From NCBI RefSeq assembly GCF_004761975.1, contig NZ_RQII01000010.1, positions 1-37,804 of the forward strand: a stretch of DNA of 37,804 nt, written 5' to 3'. The notes below the pieces were generated by a model, which worked only from the letters and a program-made list of their open reading frames with translations, made no database searches and had not been told where the DNA came from. This document shows, piece by piece, positions 1-7,529 of the stretch. This stretch comes from Planococcus koreensis. GTDB lineage: Bacteria > Bacillota > Bacilli > Bacillales_A > Planococcaceae. The stretch's first letter is position 1; each line of letters begins with the position of its first letter. The position numbers and the translations under genes are program-made.

Positions 1-30
1 TTTTTCATAGCCACATTCTGCATGGGGCGT

Positions 31-531
31 TTATTTAATCGCAACATTATGCTGGACCTGATCCTGGTTCGTCCACACAATGGTTGTGCCAGGGGCAACC
101 GTGATGGTTTCTTCAACAAATTCATAATCTGCAATATCGATTGCGACTTCATCCATTTGTTCCGCACCTTCTTCTACTAAGACAGTCATTTTCATCACAG
201 GGTGAGGCTCGCAAAAAATTGAAAACTCTCCCGCTTCATTGAATACGAAGCTGGTTGTTTCACCATTAGCCAATAGGGCAGACGCAGCGCCGCTCATAGC
301 TTCAGGTGCTTCGTCTGCGACTTTCTCAGCGTCATCTTCTGCAGATTCCTCTTTCTCCGTATCTTCTTCAGGCATCTCTTCTTCGGCTTCTGGAGCCGTT
401 TCCTCAGCTGGAGCGCTTTCTTGTTCTTCAACTTCAGTCGCGTCATTGGCTGCTGGCTGTTCTTCTTCTCCACAAGCCGCCAATGCTAGAATGCCTGCTG
501 CCAGTATTAAGCCGAATTTTTTATTGATCAT
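31..531 (-). CDS. Cupredoxin-like lipoprotein, circularly permuted, long acidic linker
   Basis: 166 aa, probably a membrane-anchored extracytoplasmic copper protein. The N-terminus has a lipoprotein signal with lipobox LAAC (Cys20). Residues 21-80 are an Ala/Glu/Asp-rich, low-complexity linker that would hold the domain off the membrane. The domain has type-1 copper ligands: C-x2-H-x2-M at Cys107, His110 and Met113 (FCEPHPVMK), and a His161 in WTNQDQVQHN. In ordinary plastocyanin-like proteins the WTN...H segment comes first and the CEPHP loop last. Here the order is reversed and the protein ends five residues after His161, so the fold looks circularly permuted. The start is supported by a GGAGGAGAAG ribosome site (532-544). 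It is a paralogue of the next gene. Electron transfer or copper binding is inferred from the family; the partner is unknown. Confidence 0.85.
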   Translation of the reverse strand: MINKKFGLILAAGILALAACGEEEQPAANDATEVEEQESAPAEETAPEAEEEMPEEDTEKEESAEDDAEKVADEAPEAMSGAASALLANGETTSFVFNEAGEFSIFCEPHPVMKMTVLVEEGAEQMDEVAIDIADYEFVEETITVAPGTTIVWTNQDQVQHNVAIK

Positions 532-785
532 CTTCTTCTCCTCCTTGTATGTTGCTCTTTTTTATAGAACGCAAGAAAAGGGGAATTAGATTACATTCAC
601 AATGAAGATTGTTTCTAAAATAAGATGTATGTATGAAGCCAGCTCGTCTAACTGCCAACAAAATATTTTTTTAAATTCTTATAGAATTCACGAACGAGGC
701 AGAGCATCTTTGGTAGTCTGTGTTTTAAGAAACAATATGATTAGGCAAGTTTTAAAGATTAAAGTGATTAGTAAAATCATAAATT

Positions 786-828
786 AAAAAAACAGCACTG
801 GCAGCTAACACACTCGCCTGTACTGTTT
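786..828 (-). terminator. Rho-independent terminator of the 852-1208 gene
   Basis: The arms 790-802 and 816-828 pair over 13 positions with one mismatch and one wobble. On the minus strand they are followed by a run of seven T. It lies just after the stop of the second cupredoxin gene, so the two paralogues are probably transcribed separately. Confidence 0.75.
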
Positions 829-851
829 GTATGAACTTTTGCTTTTAAAGA

Positions 852-1208
852 TTATTTAATCGAAACATTGTGCTCAAGCTGTTCCTTATTGGTCCATACA
901 ATGGTTGTTCCCGGGGCAACGGTGATGTTATTTTCGCTGAATGCATAGTTGGCAATGTCAATTGCCACTTCACCCGATTGGTCTGCACCTTCTTCTACTA
1001 TGACAGTCATTTCCATGATTGGATGCGGCTCGCAAAAAATCGAATATTCGCCTTCTTCCTTAAACACAAAGCTGGTCTTGTCACCATTAGATAATAATTC
1101 AGAAGCAGCGCCGCTCTCTGCTTCAGGGGCTTCAGGTGTTTCTTCTCCACAAGCACCCAGCATCAGAATTCCGGCAGACAGCATCAACCCGAACTTTTTG
1201 CTGCTCAT
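852..1208 (-). CDS. Cupredoxin-like lipoprotein, circularly permuted, short form
   Basis: 118 aa paralogue of the 31-531 product, with the same signal peptide (lipobox LGAC, Cys20) but only about a 15-residue linker. Ligand candidates are Cys59, His62 and Met65 in FCEPHPIME, and His113 in WTNKEQLEHN, five residues from the C-terminus. The CEPHP segment again precedes the segment NITVAPGTTIVWTN, the reverse of the canonical plastocyanin/halocyanin order. The ribosome site GGAGGAGAA lies just upstream of the ATG. The terminator at 786-828 follows. Two independent copies with the same order argue against a sequencing or assembly artefact. Function is inferred as copper binding or electron transfer at the outer face of the membrane. 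Confidence 0.85.
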   Translation of the reverse strand: MSSKKFGLMLSAGILMLGACGEETPEAPEAESGAASELLSNGDKTSFVFKEEGEYSIFCEPHPIMEMTVIVEEGADQSGEVAIDIANYAFSENNITVAPGTTIVWTNKEQLEHNVSIK

Positions 1209-1368
1209 GTTTTCTCCTCCTTTAGATTTGCTTTATTCATTAAGGAAAGTGGCAATGGTGTATCTCTTCATCAGCTGAAGTAAACAAATGTTTGCAGAGA
1301 TCAGTAGAAGGAAGATTATTTTAAAGAATTTGAATTGGTATAATTAAAATAAAACCATGGAGGTTGAA

Positions 1369-1905
1369 ATGAAATTGCTGTTTTTGAAAGTAGGCGTATT
1401 CTCGATGTTTTCGTTATTGATCCTGGTTTCTGATACGCCATTCTATATGAAAGTGGTCTTTATATCAGCTATGCTATTCTTCCTGCTTCCATTTGGCAAT
1501 CATTTTTTCACGAAAGAACGAATGTCCAGAAAAGTATTTTCTGCCGTAACTGGCGCTGCCGTTTTTACATTGCTCTTAACTTTGGTTCCATCGGTAATCT
1601 TTAAAGAGATATCCGATTCTCCAAGTTTTTTCGAACTTGGACTTTCTATTATTGTTGTCGCATTCTATGCCATTTTAGGTTTTTTCATTTACGGAATTCC
1701 TGTTTCTCTTTTATCTGACTGGATCTCCGGTCACTTCTCTAAGCGTTTGCTTGTAGCAGGTTTGGTGCATCTCACATTCGGGATGCTGTTAATCAAGGAG
1801 TTATCTGTAATTCCTGCTATTTGTGCTGCAAGCTTTTGGTTGATAGACGAGATTTTGCAAAGAAAGCGTTTTAGAACAGTACTGAACAATGAAGGAACAC
1901 ATTAA
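1369..1905 (+). CDS. Integral membrane protein of unknown function
   Basis: 178 aa, not recognised as a named family. It is strongly hydrophobic with about five or six predicted membrane segments (for example LFLKVGVFSMFSLLILVS, the FISAMLFFLLPFG region, VFTLLLTLVPSVIF and LSIIVVAFYAILGFFIYGIP) and a basic C-terminal tail (QRKRFRTV). An ATG at 1357 is in frame, but GGAGGT at 1359-1364 is placed to serve the ATG at 1369, so that start is preferred. It stands alone between two unrelated genes. After the stop the same frame stays open for a further 28 codons to a TGA; this is probably chance. Confidence 0.7.
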   Translation: MKLLFLKVGVFSMFSLLILVSDTPFYMKVVFISAMLFFLLPFGNHFFTKERMSRKVFSAVTGAAVFTLLLTLVPSVIFKEISDSPSFFELGLSIIVVAFYAILGFFIYGIPVSLLSDWISGHFSKRLLVAGLVHLTFGMLLIKELSVIPAICAASFWLIDEILQRKRFRTVLNNEGTH

Positions 1906-2001
1906 CAGAAGGTTAAAGCTTATAGAGAAGCTAATTTGGAACTGGGAATGCACGTTTTAAGAAGAACGGCGACGCAAACGGAATATAAATGAGGGATATA
2001 G

Positions 2002-2574
2002 ATGCTGAAAAACGAGAAAGACATTATAGAGTCCATCCAAAAAGATGAGTGGATGATGAGTCTGCTAAATGCTGTAAAGTCGGCGGATCTTCGGGATGGG
2101 TGGATATGTGCAGGGTTTGTGCGCTCAAAAATATGGGATACTTTGCATGGGTTTAACGAAAGAACTCCGCTGCCAGATATCGATGTGATTTACTTTGATG
2201 ATAAAAATATCGGCGAAGACGAAGAGAAGGAAATTGAAAACAATCTTATAATCATGTATCCAGGCATTCCATGGTCTGTAAAAAACGAGGCTAGAATGCA
2301 TCTTCGAAATAGTGTAGAACCTTATAGCTCATCCTGTGATGCGGTTAGAAAATTTCCAGAGACTGCTACTGCATTAGGGGTGAAATTGGACAGCCGGAAC
2401 AATGTGATTTTATTGGCTCCTCATGGGGTAGAGGATGTGATCAACTTGACTGTAAAGCCGACACCGTATTTTGAAGCAGACAAAGAACGTCTGGCAGTTT
2501 ATGAAAATCGAGTGCGAAATAAGAATTGGCAACTCATTTGGAAACAGCTAAAAATATTTCGAGTTGAAATTTGA
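2002..2574 (+). CDS. Nucleotidyltransferase family protein (NTP_transf_6/DUF925 type)
   Basis: 190 aa. The N-terminal half carries the pattern of this nucleotidyltransferase-like family: AGFVRSKIWD, corresponding to the glycine/arginine loop, then PDIDVIYFDD, the paired acidic metal-binding residues. The C-terminal segment includes TVKPTPYFEADKERLAVYENRV, typical of these proteins. Family members are cytoplasmic and of unproven substrate, so only the fold-level assignment is safe. GAGGGA lies about 6 nt before the ATG. The gene is followed by a shared bidirectional terminator. Confidence 0.8.
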   Translation: MLKNEKDIIESIQKDEWMMSLLNAVKSADLRDGWICAGFVRSKIWDTLHGFNERTPLPDIDVIYFDDKNIGEDEEKEIENNLIIMYPGIPWSVKNEARMHLRNSVEPYSSSCDAVRKFPETATALGVKLDSRNNVILLAPHGVEDVINLTVKPTPYFEADKERLAVYENRVRNKNWQLIWKQLKIFRVEI

Positions 2575-2590
2575 AAACGTGTAAGCAAGT

Positions 2591-2633
2591 AAAAAAGGAT
2601 TGAGTGCCGATAAACAGCGCTCAATCCTTTTTT
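2591..2633. terminator. Bidirectional terminator between convergent genes
   Basis: Perfect arms AAAGGATTGAG (2594-2604) and CTCAATCCTTT (2620-2630) extend inward by further GC/GU pairs. There are A and T runs on both sides. It serves the nucleotidyltransferase (plus) and the YeeE gene (minus). Confidence 0.85.
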
Positions 2634-2646
2634 GCTTTATTTTTCA

Positions 2647-3903
2647 TTAACACACAGAATCATTTGATTTTGGAACCGACAGCCCGAACAATGGACGCAA
2701 GTATAACGCAACGAACGTACCGGCAAGTGCAAGGATTCCCCAGATATAGCCGTGAAGGCTGAATGAAGCGATGCCGCCGAAGTAAGCGCCGATGTTGCAG
2801 CCAAATGCGAGGCGAGCGCCATATCCCATCATTAATCCACCAACGACAGAAGCTGCGAAGTTGCCTGCAGTGACTTTGGTGAATTTGAATAATCCACCAG
2901 CTGCTGAAGCGATAAATGCACCTATGATGACGCCAAGGTTCAAGACAGTGGTGGAATCGGTGAAGATAGAAGCTTGCAGCGATGCGGCATTGGCTCCTTG
3001 CCAATAGCCCCAGCTAGCAACGTCGACACCGAACGCAGCTGCGATTTTAGAACCCCATAAAGCGAATGCAGACGTAATGCCCCAAGGCGTTCCGCGCGTC
3101 ATGAGCGTCAAGGCGTTAAGTACTGCCAGAACAATCGCGGCTGCAAATAACGGCCACGATCCTCGGAAAATCCGTTTCCATCCTTTTTCTGAAGGCAGAG
3201 GCGCCATTTTAGGCGCTTTTTTCTTCTTCTCAATGACCAGCGTGAGCCAAGCGATCAATCCGAAAAATGCGATGGAGACAAGCCATGCGCCGCCGTAGCC
3301 GAGTCCAGTGGACGTGGCCAGTGAAACAGGAGCGAATGCAGGCATTTCTTCCGTCCAGAATGGCAAATGGTAAGCGCCGATTGTCGCACCGACAATAAAG
3401 AAAATCAGCGTCACGAACATGACTGTGCGTCCGCCGCCCAATGCGTAAAGTGTGCCGGAAGCACAGCCGCCGCCGAGCTGCATGCCGATGCCGAATATAA
3501 ATGCGCCGACGACCAGGCTGACGCCAACTGGTGAAACGTATCCGGCTACCGGTCCGCCGAAGAAAGTTGTGCCATACGCAAGAATCGGTGCAAACAGCGT
3601 TACCGCTATCGCCAGCATCAGCATATGTGCGCGCATCGATTGGCCGTTGCCAACAGAAGCCATGCGCCGGAATGCCGACGTAAAGCCGAAGCGTGCATGG
3701 AATAAAGTATAGCCAAGCAACAAGCCGATGCCCAACAGCATCGGCTGAGAGACGTGCTGCGTTGCCAGCAAGTATACAAACAACAGGATTGCGGCAATCA
3801 CGCCACCGGCAATCAGGATTTTTTGAGGTGGATTCAATGCAAGACCGTCTCTTGCAATGGGATCCTTTGTTTCATCAACGGGTTGAACTGTAGTTATGGC
3901 CAA
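2647..3903 (-). CDS. YeeE/YedE (TsuA-like) sulfur-compound transporter
   Basis: 418 aa polytopic membrane protein of the YeeE/YedE family (sulfur_transp, PF04143). Characterised members import thiosulfate by passing it along conserved cysteines. It shows the two inverted halves expected: GGGCASGT with Cys147 in the first half and FGCNIGAYFGG with Cys369 in the second. A third Cys is the final residue (418). The first hairpin region, ARFGFTSAFRR, has Phe/Thr where many homologues carry a Cys, so the cysteine relay may be shorter or the substrate different. The start is TTG (3901-3903) preceded by AAAGGGTG; no ATG fits. Its own promoter lies at 3949-3977. No sulfurtransferase or TusA gene is adjacent. 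Confidence 0.85.
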   Translation of the reverse strand: MAITTVQPVDETKDPIARDGLALNPPQKILIAGGVIAAILLFVYLLATQHVSQPMLLGIGLLLGYTLFHARFGFTSAFRRMASVGNGQSMRAHMLMLAIAVTLFAPILAYGTTFFGGPVAGYVSPVGVSLVVGAFIFGIGMQLGGGCASGTLYALGGGRTVMFVTLIFFIVGATIGAYHLPFWTEEMPAFAPVSLATSTGLGYGGAWLVSIAFFGLIAWLTLVIEKKKKAPKMAPLPSEKGWKRIFRGSWPLFAAAIVLAVLNALTLMTRGTPWGITSAFALWGSKIAAAFGVDVASWGYWQGANAASLQASIFTDSTTVLNLGVIIGAFIASAAGGLFKFTKVTAGNFAASVVGGLMMGYGARLAFGCNIGAYFGGIASFSLHGYIWGILALAGTFVALYLRPLFGLSVPKSNDSVC

Positions 3904-3948
3904 TGTTATAACACCCTTTTCCTATTAATTTAGTCGGATTAAAGTTTA

Positions 3949-3977
3949 ATGTTAATGTTTTGAAGTTTTGAAGTCAA
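3949..3977 (-). promoter_or_regulatory. Sigma-A type promoter of the YeeE gene
   Basis: On the minus strand: TTGACT (3977-3972), 17-nt spacer, TAACAT (3954-3949), 46 nt before the TTG start. The -35 matches consensus at 5 of 6 bases. Confidence 0.6.
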
Positions 3978-3984
3978 CTTGTTT

Positions 3985-4000
3985 AGCTTGCCAACAAGCT
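3985..4000. promoter_or_regulatory. Inverted repeat upstream of the YeeE promoter (operator candidate)
   Basis: AGCTTG-CCAA-CAAGCT is a perfect dyad with 6-bp arms, sitting directly upstream of the -35 box of the YeeE promoter. The position suits an activator or co-repressor. The binding protein is not identified. Confidence 0.4.
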
Positions 4001-4092
4001 GGTATAGCAAAATCTATTTATTAAAGAATAAAAACTAATTACAGTTCGTTGTATTTAGATTATTGGAACAATGGTAAAATTTATGGAACGCA

Positions 4093-4122
4093 TAAAAAAA
4101 GACACCTAGCTAAAAGTGTCTT
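4093..4122 (-). terminator. Terminator of the GNAT gene
   Basis: AAGACAC (4099-4105) and GTGTCTT (4116-4122) form a 7-bp stem. On the minus strand it is followed by seven T. Confidence 0.75.
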
Positions 4123-4151
4123 CTTCAAATGCTTTCTTAAATTGGTAATGA

Positions 4152-4694
4152 TCAATTATTCTCAGAAATCATAGAGAAGATATAGTGGTCTTCCCACGAC
4201 CCATTTATCTTAACGCCTTTTTGTTCCAAGCCCTCTTTATGGAAGCCTGCCTTTTCTAGAACCCGGATGGAACCCGTATTGCTGGGCATTACCCCGGCTT
4301 CAACGCGGTGCAGTTTCAGTTCAATAAATGCGAATTCCACTGCCAGGGCAACAGCTTCTGTCGTATAGCCTTTGCCGTTGAATTGGCTGTCCAACGAATA
4401 GCCGATCATACATTTCTGAAGCGGTCCCCGGACGACTCGGGATAAGGAGATTTCACCCACTAATATGTGGTTTTCCTTAGCAAATATCCCGAAAGCATAG
4501 TTTTTGTCTGCTTCTCTTTGCGTGGCAGAATCGCTGATGAAATTCATAATGCCATCAAATGTGTAGGATTCCTCCAGAAAAATCGGAGAGTACTTCTGGA
4601 AAAATTCACGGTTTCTTACATGCAAATCGAGCAAAGCCTGTGCATCTTGATCTTCGAAAAAGCGGATATATATTTTGTTTCCCATAAGTTCCAT
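4152..4694 (-). CDS. GNAT N-acetyltransferase, RimJ/RimL type
   Basis: 180 aa. It has the layout of RimJ/RimL-like ribosomal-protein or small-molecule acetyltransferases: IYIRFFEDQDAQALLDL at the start, LVGEISLSRV as the central strand, then IGYSLDSQFNGKGYTTEAV, which carries the acetyl-CoA pyrophosphate loop (Q/R-x-x-G-x-G/A). RVEAGVMPSNTGSIRVLEKAGF, the standard end of the fold, follows. It is a single-gene unit with AGGGAG about 10 nt before the ATG and a terminator after it. The true substrate cannot be read from sequence. Confidence 0.85.
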   Translation of the reverse strand: MELMGNKIYIRFFEDQDAQALLDLHVRNREFFQKYSPIFLEESYTFDGIMNFISDSATQREADKNYAFGIFAKENHILVGEISLSRVVRGPLQKCMIGYSLDSQFNGKGYTTEAVALAVEFAFIELKLHRVEAGVMPSNTGSIRVLEKAGFHKEGLEQKGVKINGSWEDHYIFSMISENN

Positions 4695-4935
4695 AATGTT
4701 TCAACTCCCTTATAATGACTTTTGCATCAATTGGAGATAGCGTTTGATTTTCAGGACAACCTTAACAATTAAAACGAACCAATTATAAAGAAGTATATGC
4801 TTCTGGCATTGCATAAAACAACAGGTAAGTTATGGAACTTCATTTCAATGGCCTACAATGTTGAGCTGTTTAAAGTGTATAATTTTGATGTTTTCTTAAT
4901 GCCAAAGAATACTTAAACAAAGGAGGCAACAACCA

Positions 4936-6027
4936 ATGGCAATAAAGATAGAAAAGCTTTTGGCTATAAAGTTTCCGATAATTCAAGCTCCCATGGCGGG
5001 CGGCGTGACAACTACACAATTGGTGGCTGAAGTTTCCAATGCAGGTGCACTAGGCATGATCGGAGCCGGCTACTTAACGCCCAGCAAAGCGCGCGAACAG
5101 ATCAGAGAAATCAAGAAACAGACACAAAAACCGTTTGGCATCAATTTATTCATACCAGAAAAATTCAATGTGGTGGAAGAGAAAATTGAATTTGCAATCG
5201 ATGCTCTCAGCTCGTTGCGGCATCAGTTGAAGCTTCCTCCTCAAAAGCATATTGAGTTTCCATCGGAACAAGATTTGCATGAAACATTCGAACAGCATCT
5301 CCAAGTGGTTATTGAAGAACAAGTGCCTGTTTGTTCTTTTACTTTTGGGATTCCGTCGAAGGAAATTATCGCTGAATTAAAAAAACACAAGATTTTCTTG
5401 ATCGGTACCGCAACAACAGCTGAAGAGGCAATTGAAAATGAGAAAGCCGGAATGGATGTGGTGGTGGTGCAGGGAAGCGAGGCCGGCGGGCACCGCGGCA
5501 GTTTCCTTGATGGAAATCAGGAAAAGCTCATCGGCTTGATGTCCCTGGTTCCGCAAGTGGTTGATCAGGTAAACATTCCGGTTATTGCAGCGGGTGGAAT
5601 AATGGACGCACGGGGTGTAAAGGCGTCAATGTCTTTAGGAGCAGCAGGCGTTCAAATGGGGACAGCCTTTTTGACTTGCAAAGAAAGTGGAGCGAACGCC
5701 ATACACAAAGCAGCAATCCTCAGCGCTTCTGCAGAAGATACCATCATGACGCGCTCTTTTTCAGGGAAATGGGCCCGCGGGATTGAAAACCAGTTCACCA
5801 GGCAAATGAAAAAATACGAACTGCTCTTGCCGGATTTTCCGCTCCAAAATACGTTGACCCAAGAAATACGGAAGGCTTCAGCAAGTCAGCGGACGAGCGA
5901 TTACATGTCACTATGGTCAGGGCAAAGCCCGGAATTGGCGAAAGATCAGACGGCTAGAGAACTGATTGAATCGATTATGGGGGATGTTGAAAAACCGGGT
6001 TACGATATTTACAACGATTGGGGATAG
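4936..6027 (+). CDS. Nitronate monooxygenase (2-nitropropane dioxygenase family)
   Basis: 363 aa FMN-dependent TIM-barrel enzyme. Family signatures are FPIIQAPMAGGVTT at the N-terminus, VVVVQGSEAGGHRGS (active-site region with the conserved His), PVIAAGGIMDARG and GAAGVQMGTAFLTCKES for phosphate/FMN binding. Members oxidise alkyl nitronates such as propionate-3-nitronate to the carbonyl compound; the FabK enoyl reductases are relatives. FabK usually sits in a fatty-acid gene cluster, which is absent here, so nitronate detoxification is favoured. AAAGGAGG lies 8-9 nt upstream of the ATG. The next gene starts a few bases after the stop and may be co-transcribed. Confidence 0.85.
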   Translation: MAIKIEKLLAIKFPIIQAPMAGGVTTTQLVAEVSNAGALGMIGAGYLTPSKAREQIREIKKQTQKPFGINLFIPEKFNVVEEKIEFAIDALSSLRHQLKLPPQKHIEFPSEQDLHETFEQHLQVVIEEQVPVCSFTFGIPSKEIIAELKKHKIFLIGTATTAEEAIENEKAGMDVVVVQGSEAGGHRGSFLDGNQEKLIGLMSLVPQVVDQVNIPVIAAGGIMDARGVKASMSLGAAGVQMGTAFLTCKESGANAIHKAAILSASAEDTIMTRSFSGKWARGIENQFTRQMKKYELLLPDFPLQNTLTQEIRKASASQRTSDYMSLWSGQSPELAKDQTARELIESIMGDVEKPGYDIYNDWG

Positions 6028-6062
6028 GGATAAACATGCATCCTGAGTTTTGGAGGAAAATG

Positions 6063-6518
6063 ATGCTTAACGGCAGCGTTGTTTTGTATAACAAATCAAG
6101 CATTCTCGAAAAAGACATAGCATTGATAAAAGCAGAAGGTTTTGAGGTAGCCCGGGTGGATTGTGCAGATCTGGATGAAGGTGCTTTTCATAAAAAAATC
6201 GCAAAGACCTTAATGTTTCCAGCTTATTACGGGGAAAATTTAAATGCTTTTGATGATTGTTTATCGGATATAGAGCCAGAAAAAACAGGTGTCTTACTGG
6301 TTTTTGAGAACTACGATAAATTCCTGGCGAAGAATCCAGAGTTTGGTAATGATGTGTTGGAAGTGATTCAGGTAAATGCATGGCGATTTTTAATTAGAGA
6401 AAACGTTTTGATGAGTTTCGTGCAATCGAATGATCCTGAATTACTGATACCCGCAATCGGAGGCATGGCTCCTCAGTGGAACGATGCAGAGTGGTTCGAT
6501 AAAGCGAGAGGCTTATAA
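6063..6518 (+). CDS. Barstar family ribonuclease-inhibitor protein
   Basis: 151 aa. The core LMFPAYYGENLNAFDDCLSD matches the barstar signature (PxYYGxNLdALxDCL), the helix and loop that plug the barnase active site. N-terminal strands (SVVLYNKSSILEKDIALIKA) and a C-terminal LLIPAIGG...W segment complete the domain. An in-frame TTG at 6018 and ATGs at 6036 and 6060 exist, but GGAGG at 6052-6056 is best spaced (6 nt) for the ATG at 6063. No barnase-like RNase is encoded in the window, so this is an orphan inhibitor, either immunity against other strains' toxins or a housekeeping regulator. It heads a run of immunity-like genes. Confidence 0.8.
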   Translation: MLNGSVVLYNKSSILEKDIALIKAEGFEVARVDCADLDEGAFHKKIAKTLMFPAYYGENLNAFDDCLSDIEPEKTGVLLVFENYDKFLAKNPEFGNDVLEVIQVNAWRFLIRENVLMSFVQSNDPELLIPAIGGMAPQWNDAEWFDKARGL

Positions 6519-6645
6519 GTCTGTTGAGGAAAATATAAAAAGACGTGAATGCTTCAACTGTATCTAGAGAACTGCAACAGGAGTATTATTCTGCTTTGAA
6601 AACCAAAGCAAAATAGACTTGGAATATAGGAAGGCAGACGATAAG

Positions 6646-7224
6646 ATGACTAATATTCTATCGGTTGGCATAGTTTATGATAATTCCTTCAGCAAAGCAG
6701 AGGAATTGCAGAATTTAATGGATTATATGTTAAAACTAAAAGCTGAACCGTTCGAGTACAAAGTAAGTATAGATTTAGAAGGCGAAAATTGGATAGAGGG
6801 CTTTTTGGATAACCACTCGAACAAGCTAAACCACAAATTAATAACTGAAAACTACTATGGAGAAATCAAAATAAGATTTAATAAATTTTGCGACATAAAG
6901 GAATTAACCTTTGTAATTCGGTTTATTGAACAAAAAGGTTTTTTTGGCTTTTTGCTAGAATTTGATTTAGAAATTCTATTGGAAATTTTTAGCCTCAATG
7001 AAATGGATGCATTGATTATTAAGTTTTCTGAAAACCTTTATACTTTTACAAACTACAATTATGTATTCAGTGACCATGATTCAGAAGTGGACTATTCCCC
7101 CTACGACGATAAAGAATATATTAATGCATATTCTTTGGTAGTTTTACCCATTGAGAATCAAAGTTTTTCTGTAATTAAAAACAAATGGCATTTAGATGGT
7201 TTTACTAAAAGAACTTTCAATTGA
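6646..7224 (+). CDS. Hypothetical protein, possible polymorphic-toxin immunity protein
   Basis: 192 aa, acidic, cytoplasmic, no signal peptide. It is not recognised with confidence. The opening strand LSVGIVYDNSF, a helix, then ENYYGEIKIRF, ELTFVIRFIEQKGFFGFLLEF and a negatively charged C-terminal half give the alpha/beta, acidic, Trp-containing look of Imm families of polymorphic-toxin systems. An Imm64-like assignment came to mind but is from memory only. The gene is clearly more AT-rich than the nitronate monooxygenase upstream, which suggests later acquisition. The ATG at 6646 has AGGAAGG 11 nt upstream; an in-frame TTG at 6619 lacks a site. Confidence 0.5.
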   Translation: MTNILSVGIVYDNSFSKAEELQNLMDYMLKLKAEPFEYKVSIDLEGENWIEGFLDNHSNKLNHKLITENYYGEIKIRFNKFCDIKELTFVIRFIEQKGFFGFLLEFDLEILLEIFSLNEMDALIIKFSENLYTFTNYNYVFSDHDSEVDYSPYDDKEYINAYSLVVLPIENQSFSVIKNKWHLDGFTKRTFN

Positions 7225-7461
7225 TTGAGATGTGAAGGGATTGTCATAAAAAACAACAGCTTGAGAGCCATATGGATTATTCCTAATATCTTATTCTATC
7301 TCTTGTCCTTAGTTCTTTTAGGTTTTATTAAGGCGAATGCCCGAGGCTTGCGAGAAATACATCGGTTAGAAATATGGATACTAGCCTTGCTTATTCTTTT
7401 GTTAGTTAGCTTTTTTGGAACTTTTCAAATTATGGGTTGGATAAAGAAAGGCAAAATGTAG
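7225..7461 (+). CDS. Small two-helix membrane protein (DUF3923-like?), start uncertain
   Basis: Up to 78 aa, beginning immediately after the stop of the previous gene. Two membrane segments are evident (AIWIIPNILFYLLSLVLLGF and LEIWILALLILLLVSFFG), then a basic tail WIKKGKM. The layout resembles the small Firmicute DUF3923 proteins, but this is weak. The nominal start is a TTG at 7225 with no ribosome site. The only good site, GAAGGG at 7234-7239, is 6 nt before an in-frame ATA (7246). That codon would give the natural-looking N-terminus xKNNSLRAIW. Either AUA is used, or an ATG has been lost and the gene is decaying. Confidence 0.45.
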   Translation: MRCEGIVIKNNSLRAIWIIPNILFYLLSLVLLGFIKANARGLREIHRLEIWILALLILLLVSFFGTFQIMGWIKKGKM

Positions 7462-7529
7462 ATACTGAGTAAATGCTTTGTCGGACTTAATAGTTTGGCG
7501 ATGCTGGTGCGGGAAGTGGAGGTTAGTCA

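Noticed and set aside
602..787. 61-codon plus-strand frame between the cupredoxin genes
   Set aside because: No ribosome site, no family look, and its end touches the minus-strand terminator.
1906..1992. In-frame continuation after the stop of the membrane protein (28 codons)
   Set aside because: No sign of stop read-through, and the added residues are unlike the hydrophobic protein; most likely chance or the edge of old debris.
6532..6606. Short open stretch reading ...STVSRELQQEYYSALKTKAK then stop
   Set aside because: Looks a little like the tail of a lost helical gene, but it is only about 25 codons with no start, so it cannot be supported as a pseudogene.
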